DNA of 64,000 nt from positions 1-64,000 of the forward strand of contig JBBSAM010000019.1 of NCBI GenBank assembly GCA_038252255.1, written 5' to 3'. Shown here in pieces: positions 43,414 to 51,824 of this stretch (position 1 is its first letter; each line of letters starts with the position of its first letter). Below the pieces are notes generated by a model. That model did no database searches, was not told the DNA's origin, and was given only the letters and a program-made list of their open reading frames with translations. Both the position numbers and the translations under genes were made by a program. Source of the DNA: Chersky-806 sp038252255 (lineage in GTDB: Bacteria > Actinomycetota > Acidimicrobiia > IMCC26256 > JAENVU01).

Positions 43414-44154
43414 ATGTCGGCCTTGCGGGTCATCGGGGCGGGGTTCGGTCGGACGGGGACGCTGTCGTTGAAGCGTGCGCTCGACGAGCTCGGCTTCGGC
43501 CCGACCTACCACATGGAAGAGGTCTTCAAGCATCCGTCCCACATCGCGAAGTGGTGCAGCTACGCGTCGAGCGGCACCGCGGCGTGGGACGAGCTGTTCG
43601 GCCGATACCGCTCGGGGGTCGATTTCCCCGTGAGCTGCGCGTGGCGCGAGCTCGCCGAGTTCTACCCGGACGCCAAGGTCGTGTTGACCGTGCGGGATCC
43701 GGACACTTGGTGGGCCAGCACATCGTCGACGATCTTTGGAGCGCGCGACATGTTCCCGGCTTGGATGCGCCGCGTCGTCCCGATCACCGCCCGGTATCTC
43801 GACATGAACGAGCGGCTGGTGTGGGACGGGATCTTCGAGGGGCGCTTCACGGACCGGGACTACGCGATCGCCGTGTTCGAACGGCACGTGGCCGACGTGC
43901 GCACGGCGATATCGCCGGAGCGTCTGCTCATCTTCAACGTGGCGGAAGGTTGGGGGCCGCTGTGCGAGTTCCTCGAGGTTGCCGAGCCCTCCCATCCCTT
44001 CCCGCGGCTCAACGACGCAACTTCCATACGACGGCGGATCGCCACGGTGAGGCTGGGGTCTCGCATGCTTCCAGCCGCGGCGGTACTGGTCGCGGCGGCA
44101 CTCGTCCGTGTTGCCGTCAATCGCCACCGGCGAGGCGCCGGAACACGGGAGTGA
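43414..44154 (+). CDS. Sulfotransferase-family protein
   Basis: 246 aa. The P-loop for the sulfate donor is VIGAGFGRTGTLSLKRALDELGFG, followed by YHMEEVF and PDAKVVLTVRDPDTWWAS, the 3'-phosphate binding segment. This is the NAD-dependent epimerase-like/sulfotransferase subgroup common in actinobacteria. A C-terminal hydrophobic helix (AAAVLVAAALVRVAV) may anchor it to the membrane. The ATG at 43414 is preceded by an in-frame GTG at 43411. The 3' end overlaps the convergent TetR gene by ~38 bp. Confidence 0.85.
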   Translation: MSALRVIGAGFGRTGTLSLKRALDELGFGPTYHMEEVFKHPSHIAKWCSYASSGTAAWDELFGRYRSGVDFPVSCAWRELAEFYPDAKVVLTVRDPDTWWASTSSTIFGARDMFPAWMRRVVPITARYLDMNERLVWDGIFEGRFTDRDYAIAVFERHVADVRTAISPERLLIFNVAEGWGPLCEFLEVAEPSHPFPRLNDATSIRRRIATVRLGSRMLPAAAVLVAAALVRVAVNRHRRGAGTRE

Positions 44155-44734
44155 AGATGTCGACCCACGTCGCGAGGAGGCGGCCGTCGTCGAGGTCGAG
44201 GATCTTGCCGCCGGTTGCCCACTCGATCAGACGGAAGTAGATCAGCGGCGCGACGACGAGGAACGCGAGCGCGTCGGCGTCGAGGTCGGTGACTCCTGCA
44301 GTCTCCTGGCGAACACGGATGGCGGCCGCGGTCGTCGCGTACGCGAGGTCGAGGTTCCCCGCCTCGTGCGCGGCGAGCACCCCGGGCGGGAGGTTGTGCG
44401 CTTCGCGCAGCATGATCAGCGCGACCTCGCGATTGTCGTCCGCGTTCGTGAGCATGTAGCGCCCGAGCTGCGCAAGGAACTCGGGGATGGTCTCGGGTGT
44501 GGGTGGCTCCCACTCGCGCGCATCGTCGAAGACGCGGCGGGAACGGGTGAGCTGGGCTTCGAGGACGCCCCGGACGAGGTCGTCCTTGGTGGGGAAGTAC
44601 CGGTGGACGCCCCCGGATCCTCGGCGCAGCCCGGCCGCCTCCTCGATGTCGGCCACCGTGGTGGCCTTGATCCCGCGCTCGGCGAAGAGCCGGGTCGCCT
44701 CCGCCAGGATGCGGTCACGGGTTGCTCCGGCCAT
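44117..44734 (-). CDS. TetR-family regulator
   Basis: 205 aa. The N-terminal helix-turn-helix reads RDRILAEATRLFAERGIKATTVADIEEAAGLRRGSGGVHRYFPTKDDLVRGVLE, a standard TetR domain. The rest is all-helical ligand domain. It diverges from the P450 gene at 44.8 kb with a 20-bp near-palindrome between them, so it likely controls that enzyme and itself. The inducer is unknown. Confidence 0.9.
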   Translation of the reverse strand: MAGATRDRILAEATRLFAERGIKATTVADIEEAAGLRRGSGGVHRYFPTKDDLVRGVLEAQLTRSRRVFDDAREWEPPTPETIPEFLAQLGRYMLTNADDNREVALIMLREAHNLPPGVLAAHEAGNLDLAYATTAAAIRVRQETAGVTDLDADALAFLVVAPLIYFRLIEWATGGKILDLDDGRLLATWVDIFTPVFRRLAGGD

Positions 44735-44746
44735 CCCGACACGCTA

Positions 44747-44766
44747 CAAAGAAAGTACTTGCTTTG
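44747..44766. promoter_or_regulatory. Putative TetR operator
   Basis: CAAAGAAAGTACTTGCTTTG, an inverted repeat with one mismatched pair centred on AAGTACTT, lies 12 bp from both the tetR and P450 start codons. Its size and place fit a TetR dimer site. Confidence 0.6.
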
Positions 44767-44778
44767 TCCGGAGGGCCC

Positions 44779-46074
44779 ATGAAATCGCTGCCGACGCTCC
44801 GTATCGAACGGTCACTGCTCGGATCGCTCCGAGCCTTCAGCGAGGACCGATTGCGATATCTCGACGAGGCCGCCGCCCTCGGACCGGTCACCGCGCTGAG
44901 ATTCGGCCCGTCGGCCGTCTACGTCGTCTCCGATGCCGAGCTGGCGCGCCGGATCCTCGTCACGGAGTCCGCGTCCTGGACCCGCCCGCCCGCGATGCGT
45001 CACCCGGTCCGGCTCGGCGTGGGGGAGAACATCTTCACGCAAGCGGAACGGGCCTGGTCGCGGAGCCAGCCGATCGTGGCACCCGCGTTCCGCGGTCGCG
45101 CGCTCGCGAGCCGGCTCGAAGCGATCGACGACCTCGTCGAGTCGGAGCTCTCCGGCGTCGCGCGGGATGAAGAGATCGACCTCGAGCTGCTCATGGGCCG
45201 CCTCGCCCTGGTGATCGCGGCATGGGTGTTCCTCGGAGCGCGGCTCGAATCGGAGCGGGCCCGGGTACTGGCGGATCACCAGCGTGAGATCGTCGCGTGG
45301 GTCGGCCACCGCCTCGGTGCACTCTCCAGCGGCATTCCGATCGCGTTCGGTGCCGGAGCCCGTCGGATGCGCGCACACCGGCGCGTCCTCGAATCTGCCG
45401 TCGACGACATCATCGACGGCACCGGCAACGATGGCGCGGTCGACGGCACCGTGTTGGCGCGCTTGGGTGCAGCGCACGTCAACGGCCGCTCGCTGAAGCG
45501 CTCCGAGATCCGCAGCCACGTGCTCGGGCTTCTTCTCGCCGGCAACGAGACGACGGCCGCGGCGCTGTCCTGGCTGCTCGTCGAGGGCGCCGCGCATCCG
45601 ACTCACTGGGCGCGACTGCGTCACCACCCCGAGCTTGCCGACGCCTTCGTGGCCGAGACGCTGCGCTTGCGACCGCCGGCATGGGGACTCATCCGCACGC
45701 CGACTCGGGGCGGTGTCACATTGCCCGGCGCCCTCGGACCGGTGCGCGTGCGCCGCCCGACCGTTGTCAGCATCTACCTCCGCGGCATACTCCGGGACCC
45801 TGCCACATGGCCCGACCCGGAACGCTTCGACCCCGATCGACACCCCGCCGACGACCCGGCGCAGGCGCGCAACTTCATCCCGTTCGGCCTCGGGCCACGC
45901 GGCTGCATCGGTCAACACCTCGCGCTGGCCGAGCTCCGTACGATCGTCCCCGCGCTCGCTCGACTCGGCAACGTCGCCATCTCGAGCTCGATCGACGAGG
46001 ACGCAAGCTTCTCGCTCCGACCTAAAGGCGGACTCCGCGGCCGGTTCACCGCTCCCGGCGCCTGCTCGACCTGA
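44779..46074 (+). CDS. Cytochrome P450
   Basis: 431 aa. All P450 hallmarks are present: the I-helix oxygen-binding LGLLLAGNETTAAALSWLL, K-helix ExxR in VAETLRLRPPAWGLIRTP and the haem loop PFGLGPRGCIGQHLALAELR with the Cys ligand. It would need ferredoxin and reductase partners from elsewhere. The ATG at 44779 follows CGGAGGG. Control is probably by the divergent TetR. The substrate is unknown. Confidence 0.93.
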   Translation: MKSLPTLRIERSLLGSLRAFSEDRLRYLDEAAALGPVTALRFGPSAVYVVSDAELARRILVTESASWTRPPAMRHPVRLGVGENIFTQAERAWSRSQPIVAPAFRGRALASRLEAIDDLVESELSGVARDEEIDLELLMGRLALVIAAWVFLGARLESERARVLADHQREIVAWVGHRLGALSSGIPIAFGAGARRMRAHRRVLESAVDDIIDGTGNDGAVDGTVLARLGAAHVNGRSLKRSEIRSHVLGLLLAGNETTAAALSWLLVEGAAHPTHWARLRHHPELADAFVAETLRLRPPAWGLIRTPTRGGVTLPGALGPVRVRRPTVVSIYLRGILRDPATWPDPERFDPDRHPADDPAQARNFIPFGLGPRGCIGQHLALAELRTIVPALARLGNVAISSSIDEDASFSLRPKGGLRGRFTAPGACST

Positions 46075-46182
46075 CGAAGGCGTCGCAGTGCCGATGTTCC
46101 GGGAACCTCGCCATCCAGCGACGAGGACCCTGGGAGAGGCCGGGCGCAATCGCACCGACCAATCCCAGGGTCACTCGACCGC

Positions 46183-46410
46183 GTTCAGCTGACCGATCGC
46201 GAGGTCGAGGTGCTCGCCGCGGTCTCGCGCGGACTGTCGAACACCGAGATCGCCGACGAGCTCTTCATGGCGCACGCGACCGCGAAGACGCACGTGAGTC
46301 GTCTGCTGACGAAGCTCGCGTGCCGTGACCGAGCGCAGCTCGTGATGGTCGCCTACGAAGTGGGTATCGCGGTGCCCGGTGCTGCGACCCGATCCCCCGA
46401 GGACGCGTGA
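46183..46410 (+). pseudogene. LuxR-type DNA-binding domain remnant
   Basis: The frame reads VQLTDREVEVLAAVSRGLSNTEIADELFMAHATAKTHVSRLLTKLACRDRAQLVMVAYEVG, a complete GerE/LuxR helix-turn-helix of NarL-type response regulators. The receiver domain that should precede it is missing and upstream codons look like noise after the P450 stop. A GTG at 46210 could start a 66-residue product lacking part of the first helix. Either a remnant or a minimal DNA-binding protein. Confidence 0.5.
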
Positions 46411-46419
46411 CCCGGCGGG

Positions 46420-46608
46420 CTATTCGTCTTGGGGTTGGTGGGGGTCGTCGAGGGTGAGGCCCAGCTCTTCGAGCTCGGTCTGGTCCACCTCCAGCACGTC
46501 CGCGGCATCCTGTTCGTCCTGGTCACGGTCGGTGGTCGGGATCGCGTCGTCGTTGATGCCGATGAGATCGCTGAGATCGTCGGCTTCCGGATCGTTCTCG
46601 GTGCTCAT
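46420..46608 (-). CDS. Small acidic protein of unknown function
   Basis: 62 aa, strikingly acidic (STENDPEADDLSDLIGINDD, then TTDRDQDEQDAADVLEVDQTELEELGLTLDDPHQ). I chose the ATG at 46608 because GGAGA lies 6 nt upstream; an ATG 24 bases earlier is weaker. No domain is recognised and the chain is likely disordered. It stands alone, between the LuxR remnant and the zinc-finger gene. Confidence 0.55.
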   Translation of the reverse strand: MSTENDPEADDLSDLIGINDDAIPTTDRDQDEQDAADVLEVDQTELEELGLTLDDPHQPQDE

Positions 46609-46760
46609 CGGATGGTCTCCATTCGTCGGCATCCATCATGCCCGCGGTGGCGGTGCCCCGAACGCATCGGTCGCGGGCGGCGCCCAGTCCGTAGGCTCGG
46701 GTCGCCGGTCGCTCGCGATGACTGAAGTGTGAATGCGCCCGGCCAGACGGGAGGCGGACC

Positions 46761-47054
46761 ATGGCTGATGTGTGCACGCACCTGGACCAGACCGCGGGCG
46801 TCGTGGCTTCGAGCACGGGCTGCGAGGACTGCCTCCGCATCGGCGGAGTGTGGGTGCATCTGCGGTTGTGCATGACGTGCGGCCACGTGGGGTGTTGCGA
46901 CAACTCGCCCAACCGCCACGCCACCGCGCATTATCACGCCGTCAACCACCCGATCGTCCGCTCGTACGAACCGGGCGAGGACTGGTGGTACTGCTACGTC
47001 GACGACCTCATGTTCCTCGTCGAGGGTGCCCCATCCGCCGCGTCACACCCCTGA
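46761..47054 (+). CDS. UBP-type zinc finger protein
   Basis: 97 aa. The ZnF-UBP pattern is visible: CTHLDQ at the start, then STGCEDCLRIGGVWVHLRLCMTCGHVGCCDNSPNRHATAHYHAVNHPIVRSYEPGEDWWYCYVDD. The Cys and His are those that bind zinc in the eukaryotic ubiquitin C-terminus-binding domain. Short stand-alone copies occur widely in actinobacteria without known function. GGGAGG precedes the ATG. Confidence 0.88.
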   Translation: MADVCTHLDQTAGVVASSTGCEDCLRIGGVWVHLRLCMTCGHVGCCDNSPNRHATAHYHAVNHPIVRSYEPGEDWWYCYVDDLMFLVEGAPSAASHP

Positions 47055-47073
47055 CCCGGTTCCGAAGCAGCGT

Positions 47074-47778
47074 TCAGCCGGTCGCCCAGATCACGATCTC
47101 CGCACCGGACGGTCCTACCTCCAGCGGGAGCGCCCCGGCCTCGCCGAGCCGGGCCGCGTCACCGGCGGACAGTGAGTGCGTTCCGGCGAGCGTCGCATCA
47201 CCGCGCGCGACGAACACGTGGACGTGCGCGGCATCGGGCACGTCCAACGCCGCGTCCGGGTGGGCACGCGCGATCCACAGCTCGGCGTCGGCCTGGTGGA
47301 TGTCGAGTGCACCGTTCCCGGTGCCGCCGGCGATCTGCACCAGGCCCCCCGACCCGAGATCCGCGCTCACGTCGCTCTCCTGATAGCCGGGGGGCACCCC
47401 CAGCACGTCCGGCGGGACCCACATCTGCAGAAAATGGACTCGCTCGTCCGCGCTCGCGTTCCACTCGGAGTGGGTGATCCCCGTGCCCGCGCTCATGCGT
47501 TGGGCCAGTCCCGGGTAGATCACCGCATCGTTGCCCTCGGAGTCCTTGTGCCGGAGCTCGCCTTCCAGCACCCACGTCACGATCTCCATGTCGCGGTGCG
47601 AGTGCATGCCGAAGCCGCGGCCCGGCACGACAGTGTCGTCGTTGTGCACGATCAGCAGGCCGTGGCTCACGTTCGCCGGGTCGTAGTGGTGGCCGAAGCT
47701 GAACGAGTGCCACGAGTCCAGCCAATCGAGCTGGGTGTGGAGCCGCGCACCTGCCTTCCGGATGTCGATGGTGCCCAT
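47074..47778 (-). CDS. Pirin-family protein
   Basis: 234 aa. The metal-binding N-terminal cupin shows FGMHSHRDMEIVTWVLEGELRHKDS and AGTGITHSEWNAS, giving the three His and one Glu ligands. The second cupin is more degenerate, as usual. Bacterial pirins are implicated in quercetinase-like or regulatory roles, some on pyruvate dehydrogenase. The start MGTIDIRKAG matches the family N-terminus. The end lies 20 bp from the convergent zinc-finger gene. Confidence 0.9.
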   Translation of the reverse strand: MGTIDIRKAGARLHTQLDWLDSWHSFSFGHHYDPANVSHGLLIVHNDDTVVPGRGFGMHSHRDMEIVTWVLEGELRHKDSEGNDAVIYPGLAQRMSAGTGITHSEWNASADERVHFLQMWVPPDVLGVPPGYQESDVSADLGSGGLVQIAGGTGNGALDIHQADAELWIARAHPDAALDVPDAAHVHVFVARGDATLAGTHSLSAGDAARLGEAGALPLEVGPSGAEIVIWATG

Positions 47779-47840
47779 GCTCCGCGTCACCTCAGCTCGA
47801 ACCTGCTGCCCCGGCCATGATGGCACCGCCGGTGCCCGCG

Positions 47841-48608
47841 TCAGAGGCCGAGCTTCTTTTCGATCTTCGTGATGCGCGCGTCGAGACCGCCGACCGTGTC
47901 GTGCAGGGTGCCGTCCTGCTTGTTCATCGAAGCTTCGAGAGCCTGGAGCGCGCCCGTCAGCCGGCTCTCGAGCTGGGCGAGATCGCGCCGCTCGGCGGAG
48001 CTCACGGTGGCGACGTCGCCGTTCAGCCGCAGCTCGAGCGCGGCCATGGCGACGCCGGTGCGCTGCTCGAGGTCGTTGAGGTCATTCCGGTTCTGAGCCT
48101 CGAACCGCCGCAGATCCCGGGACAGCGTGAAGTCGAGCCGGTTGACGTCGCGAGTCAGGCCACCGTTGACCTGGCCGACGTCCTGATTCACGTTCTTCTG
48201 GACGCTGCCGAGGAACCCGTCGGCGCGATGAACGACGCGGGGGAGGAAGTACGCGCCGGTGATGCCGAGCAGGATCGCGACACAACCGAGTGCGGCACCG
48301 ATGGTGGCGCGGGATGCAGCGCGCGGGTCGGGGTCGGATGCGAGATGACGACGCGCGATGACGGCGACGATGACGCTCACGATCCCCACGGGAATCGCGG
48401 CGAAGAACCAGATGACCGTGATGCCGAGCACGACGCCCGAGATGCCGAGGACGAGCGCGACGAGCGGCAAGGACGCGTGCGGGACGGCTTCGTCCGATGG
48501 GGCCGCGGCCGTGGCCGTGGTGTCGTCCGGCTCGTGCGGAGTCGCGGACGCGACTCGTGCTGCGTCCGGCTCGGTTTCCAAGTTCGCGTCTCGAAATATG
48601 CCAACCAT
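47841..48608 (-). CDS. DUF4190-like membrane protein with a long C-terminal coiled coil
   Basis: 255 aa. Residues ~45-90 hold two helices (LPLVALVLGISGVVLGITVIWFFAAIPVGIVSVIVAVIARRHL), a third is at ~100-122, and the pattern resembles DUF4190 proteins. The remaining ~130 residues are a heptad-rich coiled coil (for example LNDLEQRTGVAMAALELRL and ITKIEKKLGL at the end). It probably exposes a rod outside the membrane. Function unknown. Confidence 0.6.
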   Translation of the reverse strand: MVGIFRDANLETEPDAARVASATPHEPDDTTATAAAPSDEAVPHASLPLVALVLGISGVVLGITVIWFFAAIPVGIVSVIVAVIARRHLASDPDPRAASRATIGAALGCVAILLGITGAYFLPRVVHRADGFLGSVQKNVNQDVGQVNGGLTRDVNRLDFTLSRDLRRFEAQNRNDLNDLEQRTGVAMAALELRLNGDVATVSSAERRDLAQLESRLTGALQALEASMNKQDGTLHDTVGGLDARITKIEKKLGL

Positions 48609-48719
48609 TGGGTCCCCCTCCCGCCGTATGGCATCGGCGGGAGCCGCAGAGCGCTTGAGGCGCCGAGATCCGCACGGATCGATTCGGAACGCGACGTCGG
48701 TGGCCGGTGTAGGTCCAGC

Positions 48720-49340
48720 ATGCAGCTGAACCGGAAATGGGCGTTCCTCGCGTTCGGGGTGGTCTTCGCGTTCCTGGCGACCGCGTGCGACGACTCCGGC
48801 GACACGACGGCAGCTTCGACCACCCGGCCGACGACTCCACCCGCGACGTACCAGGGCACCTACACGGGAACGGTCCCCGGTTCAGCGGACTACGTCGGCA
48901 TCGTCGTAGGCCCGGGTGGGGACGCGCTCGCGTACGTATGCGACAGCGGGGACAGCGTCGATTGGGTCAACGGCCGGCTCGCGGGCGGTCGCGCCTCGCT
49001 CGTCAACGACGGGGGCGCCACTCTCGACGTGCAGTTCACCGGTCACCGTGCCTCGGGGACCTTCAAGCGCCCGGACTCTCCGCCCTTGAGGTTCACCGCG
49101 ACTCCGGCCGGGGAGCCCGCCGGCGTCTACCGGGCGGCGGCATCCTTCGCCGACGGCGACTACCTGGGGGGTTGGGTCGTGCTCCCGGACGGTACCCAGA
49201 GGGGGGCGGTGCGGCGCTACGAGACGCCGCTCCCGCGTGACGGCGCCGGGTTCCTGCTCGATCTGGCCCACCCGACCGTCACGGTTCCCGGAGGGATCTT
49301 GACCGCGACCCGGGTCGATCCCCAGACCCCGCTTCCGTAG
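48720..49340 (+). CDS. Secreted lipoprotein
   Basis: 206 aa. A lipoprotein signal is clear: basic start MQLNRKW, hydrophobic AFLAFGVVFAFLAT, then the lipobox-like TACDDS with Cys at about residue 23. A Thr-rich linker and a beta-rich domain follow (YQGTYTGTVPGSADYVGIVVG, TLDVQFTGHRASGTF, GDYLGGWVVLPDG). The domain family is not recognised. Divergent from the coiled-coil membrane gene. Confidence 0.75.
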   Translation: MQLNRKWAFLAFGVVFAFLATACDDSGDTTAASTTRPTTPPATYQGTYTGTVPGSADYVGIVVGPGGDALAYVCDSGDSVDWVNGRLAGGRASLVNDGGATLDVQFTGHRASGTFKRPDSPPLRFTATPAGEPAGVYRAAASFADGDYLGGWVVLPDGTQRGAVRRYETPLPRDGAGFLLDLAHPTVTVPGGILTATRVDPQTPLP

Positions 49341-49453
49341 CCACGAAGGGCTTGCCGGGCCCCCTGACCGGCGGTTCCCACATAGCGGGTGTATCTCGGA
49401 AGGTGGATTCGCCCGTTTGTGATACTTGTCGACGACCAAGGCGACCGCTCAGA

Positions 49454-50449
49454 ATGATCGGCGCAGAGATGATGGGCCCGGACCCTGCTTGTCGCGCTGC
49501 GTCGTTTCCTATCGGGAGAGACGGGCACGTGGGCGTGGGCAGCTTGGCTCAGAGCTACGTCACTTCACGGAAGCAGCTGGGCGAGCTCGCCTCGAGCTCC
49601 GCGATCCACAACCGGATGGTGCTCCAGCAGTTCTCCGTCTGGGTCGGCCGTGAGCAGCCGATCAACGCGGTGCAGCGCCGCCACGTCGAGCGCTGGCTCG
49701 AGACGCTGGACGTCTCGCCCCGGACCAAGCGCATCTATCTCTCCTGTGTGCGGACCTTCCTCGCGTGGTGCGTCGCCCACGACTACCTGACCCGCAATCC
49801 GGCCGAAGGGGTCGCCGGTCCTCCCCCGATGCCGCCGGTGCCACGCGCCCTGCGCGCCGTCGACATCACAGCGGTTCTCTCGATCCTCGACTCCGACCGG
49901 GACCGCCTGATCGTGCTGCTGATGGCGCAGGAGGCGATGAAGGCCGGTGAGATCGCGGACATCCAGCGTGAGGACATCGACCTCGTCAACTGGCTCGTCT
50001 CGGTCACCGGCGAGGGATCGCGTCAACGGACGTTGCCGATCTCCGAAGAGACTCGCGACGTGTTGTGCGGATACCTCATCGACCATCCCGGGCCGACCGG
50101 CGCACTGCTGCGGTCGCAGAACCACCCGGGCCTCGGAATCTCGGCGGACTACGTCTCGAAGCTCGTCGGGCAGTGGATGCGCGACGCGGGCGTGAAGTCC
50201 GCGGCGTTCGACGGCCGCTCCGGCCACGCGCTGCGCCAGTCGGCCGCGGCGCACATGCTGGAGAACGGGGCCGACATCAGGGAGGTGCGCGAGTACCTCG
50301 GCCACTCGTCCCTCAGGTCGACCGAGACCTACCTCCGGCGGCTGCGCGCTGCGGGACCGCTGCGCAAGGCCGCCGGTGGCCGCTCGTACATGCCGGCCAC
50401 CCTGGGAAAGGTCGTCGTCGTCCGTGACGAGATCGAGCTCAGCGCCTAG
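49454..50449 (+). CDS. Tyrosine recombinase (XerC/D-like) with altered catalytic residues
   Basis: About 330 aa. The N-terminal SAM-like domain (SYVTSRKQLGELASSSAIHNRMVLQQFSVWVG) and the catalytic domain are present. Active-site segments are HALRQSAAAHMLENGADIREVREYLGHSSLRSTETYLRRL, giving His, Arg, His and Tyr. The first Arg is replaced by Lys (QEAMKAGEIADI, where families have T-G-L/M-R-x-x-E) and the beta-hairpin Lys by Arg (GEGSRQRTLP). Activity is therefore doubtful or specialised. The start is uncertain (ATG 49454, or GTG near 49530). No att site was found next to it. Confidence 0.8.
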   Translation: MIGAEMMGPDPACRAASFPIGRDGHVGVGSLAQSYVTSRKQLGELASSSAIHNRMVLQQFSVWVGREQPINAVQRRHVERWLETLDVSPRTKRIYLSCVRTFLAWCVAHDYLTRNPAEGVAGPPPMPPVPRALRAVDITAVLSILDSDRDRLIVLLMAQEAMKAGEIADIQREDIDLVNWLVSVTGEGSRQRTLPISEETRDVLCGYLIDHPGPTGALLRSQNHPGLGISADYVSKLVGQWMRDAGVKSAAFDGRSGHALRQSAAAHMLENGADIREVREYLGHSSLRSTETYLRRLRAAGPLRKAAGGRSYMPATLGKVVVVRDEIELSA

Positions 50450-50504
50450 GTGCGCTCGGAGCTGACCTGGCGGATCCCCCAGGACGCGCGGTTCACCGCC
50501 TCGC

Positions 50505-51722
50505 TCAGGAACCGTGGCGCTCCAGCACGAACGCCTCGATGTGATCGCAGACGTAGGCGACGTCGTCGTCGGAGAGCGCGTGACCCATCGGCACGAGCAT
50601 CCCCCGCTCCATGACCGCGTCCGCGTTCGGCAGTCCGCCGGGCGGCTGGCGGAAGGGAACTTCACGCATCATCGGTTGACGGGTCGCGTTGCCCGTCCAG
50701 ACCGTGCGCGTGTCGATGCCGTGCTGTTCCAGCGACTGCTGCAGGTCACTGCGCCCGAATCCGGCGCCCTGATGCACGAGGAACACGTACGAGAGCCACG
50801 CGGTGTCGAGCCCGGCCAGCTGGCGAGGCGGCACGAACTGGTCGGGGTACCGCGCCAGGAGCTCGGTGTACAGCGCGAAGTTGCGTTGCCGGCGGGCGTA
50901 GTTGACGGGCAGCTTGTCGAGCTGGCGGAGCCCGAATGCCGCGCCGAGCTCGGACGGTTCGAAGTTCCACGCGAGGTCGTCGAAGATGAACAGGTTGTCG
51001 TAGCGGATGCCGTTCAGGTCTTCCCAGAAGTTGCGCTCGCCGCGCCGCGATCCGAAGAGCTGCGGCTCGGACCGCCGGCCCCACCGGCGCAGGGACAGGC
51101 ACCGGTCGCGCTGGGATTCGTCGTCGAGCAGCACCATCCCTCCGTTGCCCGCGCAGGTGATGATGTGAGAGAGCGCGAAGCTCGTGACCGAGATGTCCGA
51201 GCGCGTACCCGTCGCCGTTCCCCGCAATCGCGCCCCGAGTGCGTCGCACGAATCCTCGATGATCGCGAGGTCGTGCCGCTCGGCGACGGCTCGGATCGCG
51301 TCCCAGTCCGGCGTGTTCCCCGCGAGGTTCGGCATGAGAATCGCCCGTGACGCGGGTCCGACCATCTCCTCGATCGCACCGGCGTCGACGTTGAACGTGT
51401 CGGGCTCGACGTCCACGAACACCGGCACGAGCCCCGCGCGCACAAGCGGCGCCAGGTCCGTGGAGAACGTCAACGGAGAGGTGAGCACCTCGGCGCCGGG
51501 GGGAAGGTCGAGCAGCTCCACGGCGAGGTACAGGGCCGAGGAGCCGGAGTTGCACATCACCCCGCCCGCCTTGCCGAAGAGCTCGGCCACCCGCCGTTCC
51601 ATCTCGGCGACGTGCCTGCCGATGCGCAGCGTGCCCGCGCCGTTCTGCAGCACGCCGAGGATCGCCTCGATCTCCTCGTGGTCGTAGACAGCAGTCGCGT
51701 ACAGGACTCGCCGGTCCGTCAT
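50505..51722 (-). CDS. DegT/DnrJ-type PLP enzyme with His in place of the Lys
   Basis: 405 aa. The fold-type I pattern is clear (CNSGSSALYLAVELLDLPPGAEVLTSPLTFSTDLAPLV, IIEDSCDALGARL). The usual Schiff-base box SF-x-x-x-K-x-x-T-x-G-x-G-G appears as SFALSHIITCAGNGG, with His for Lys. In the deoxysugar 3-dehydrases (ColD, RfbH/E1) exactly this Lys is His, so it may dehydrate or deoxygenate a sugar nucleotide rather than transaminate. ATG at 51722. Confidence 0.85.
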   Translation of the reverse strand: MTDRRVLYATAVYDHEEIEAILGVLQNGAGTLRIGRHVAEMERRVAELFGKAGGVMCNSGSSALYLAVELLDLPPGAEVLTSPLTFSTDLAPLVRAGLVPVFVDVEPDTFNVDAGAIEEMVGPASRAILMPNLAGNTPDWDAIRAVAERHDLAIIEDSCDALGARLRGTATGTRSDISVTSFALSHIITCAGNGGMVLLDDESQRDRCLSLRRWGRRSEPQLFGSRRGERNFWEDLNGIRYDNLFIFDDLAWNFEPSELGAAFGLRQLDKLPVNYARRQRNFALYTELLARYPDQFVPPRQLAGLDTAWLSYVFLVHQGAGFGRSDLQQSLEQHGIDTRTVWTGNATRQPMMREVPFRQPPGGLPNADAVMERGMLVPMGHALSDDDVAYVCDHIEAFVLERHGS

Positions 51723-51824
51723 GCCCGCATTCTCCCTGTTTCGCTGCGGTGCGTGGTGATCCGCTCGAAACTCCGGGTGGCCTGATGGCCGCGGGGTAGT
51801 CCCGGTGCGCTTGACTGGACGACC

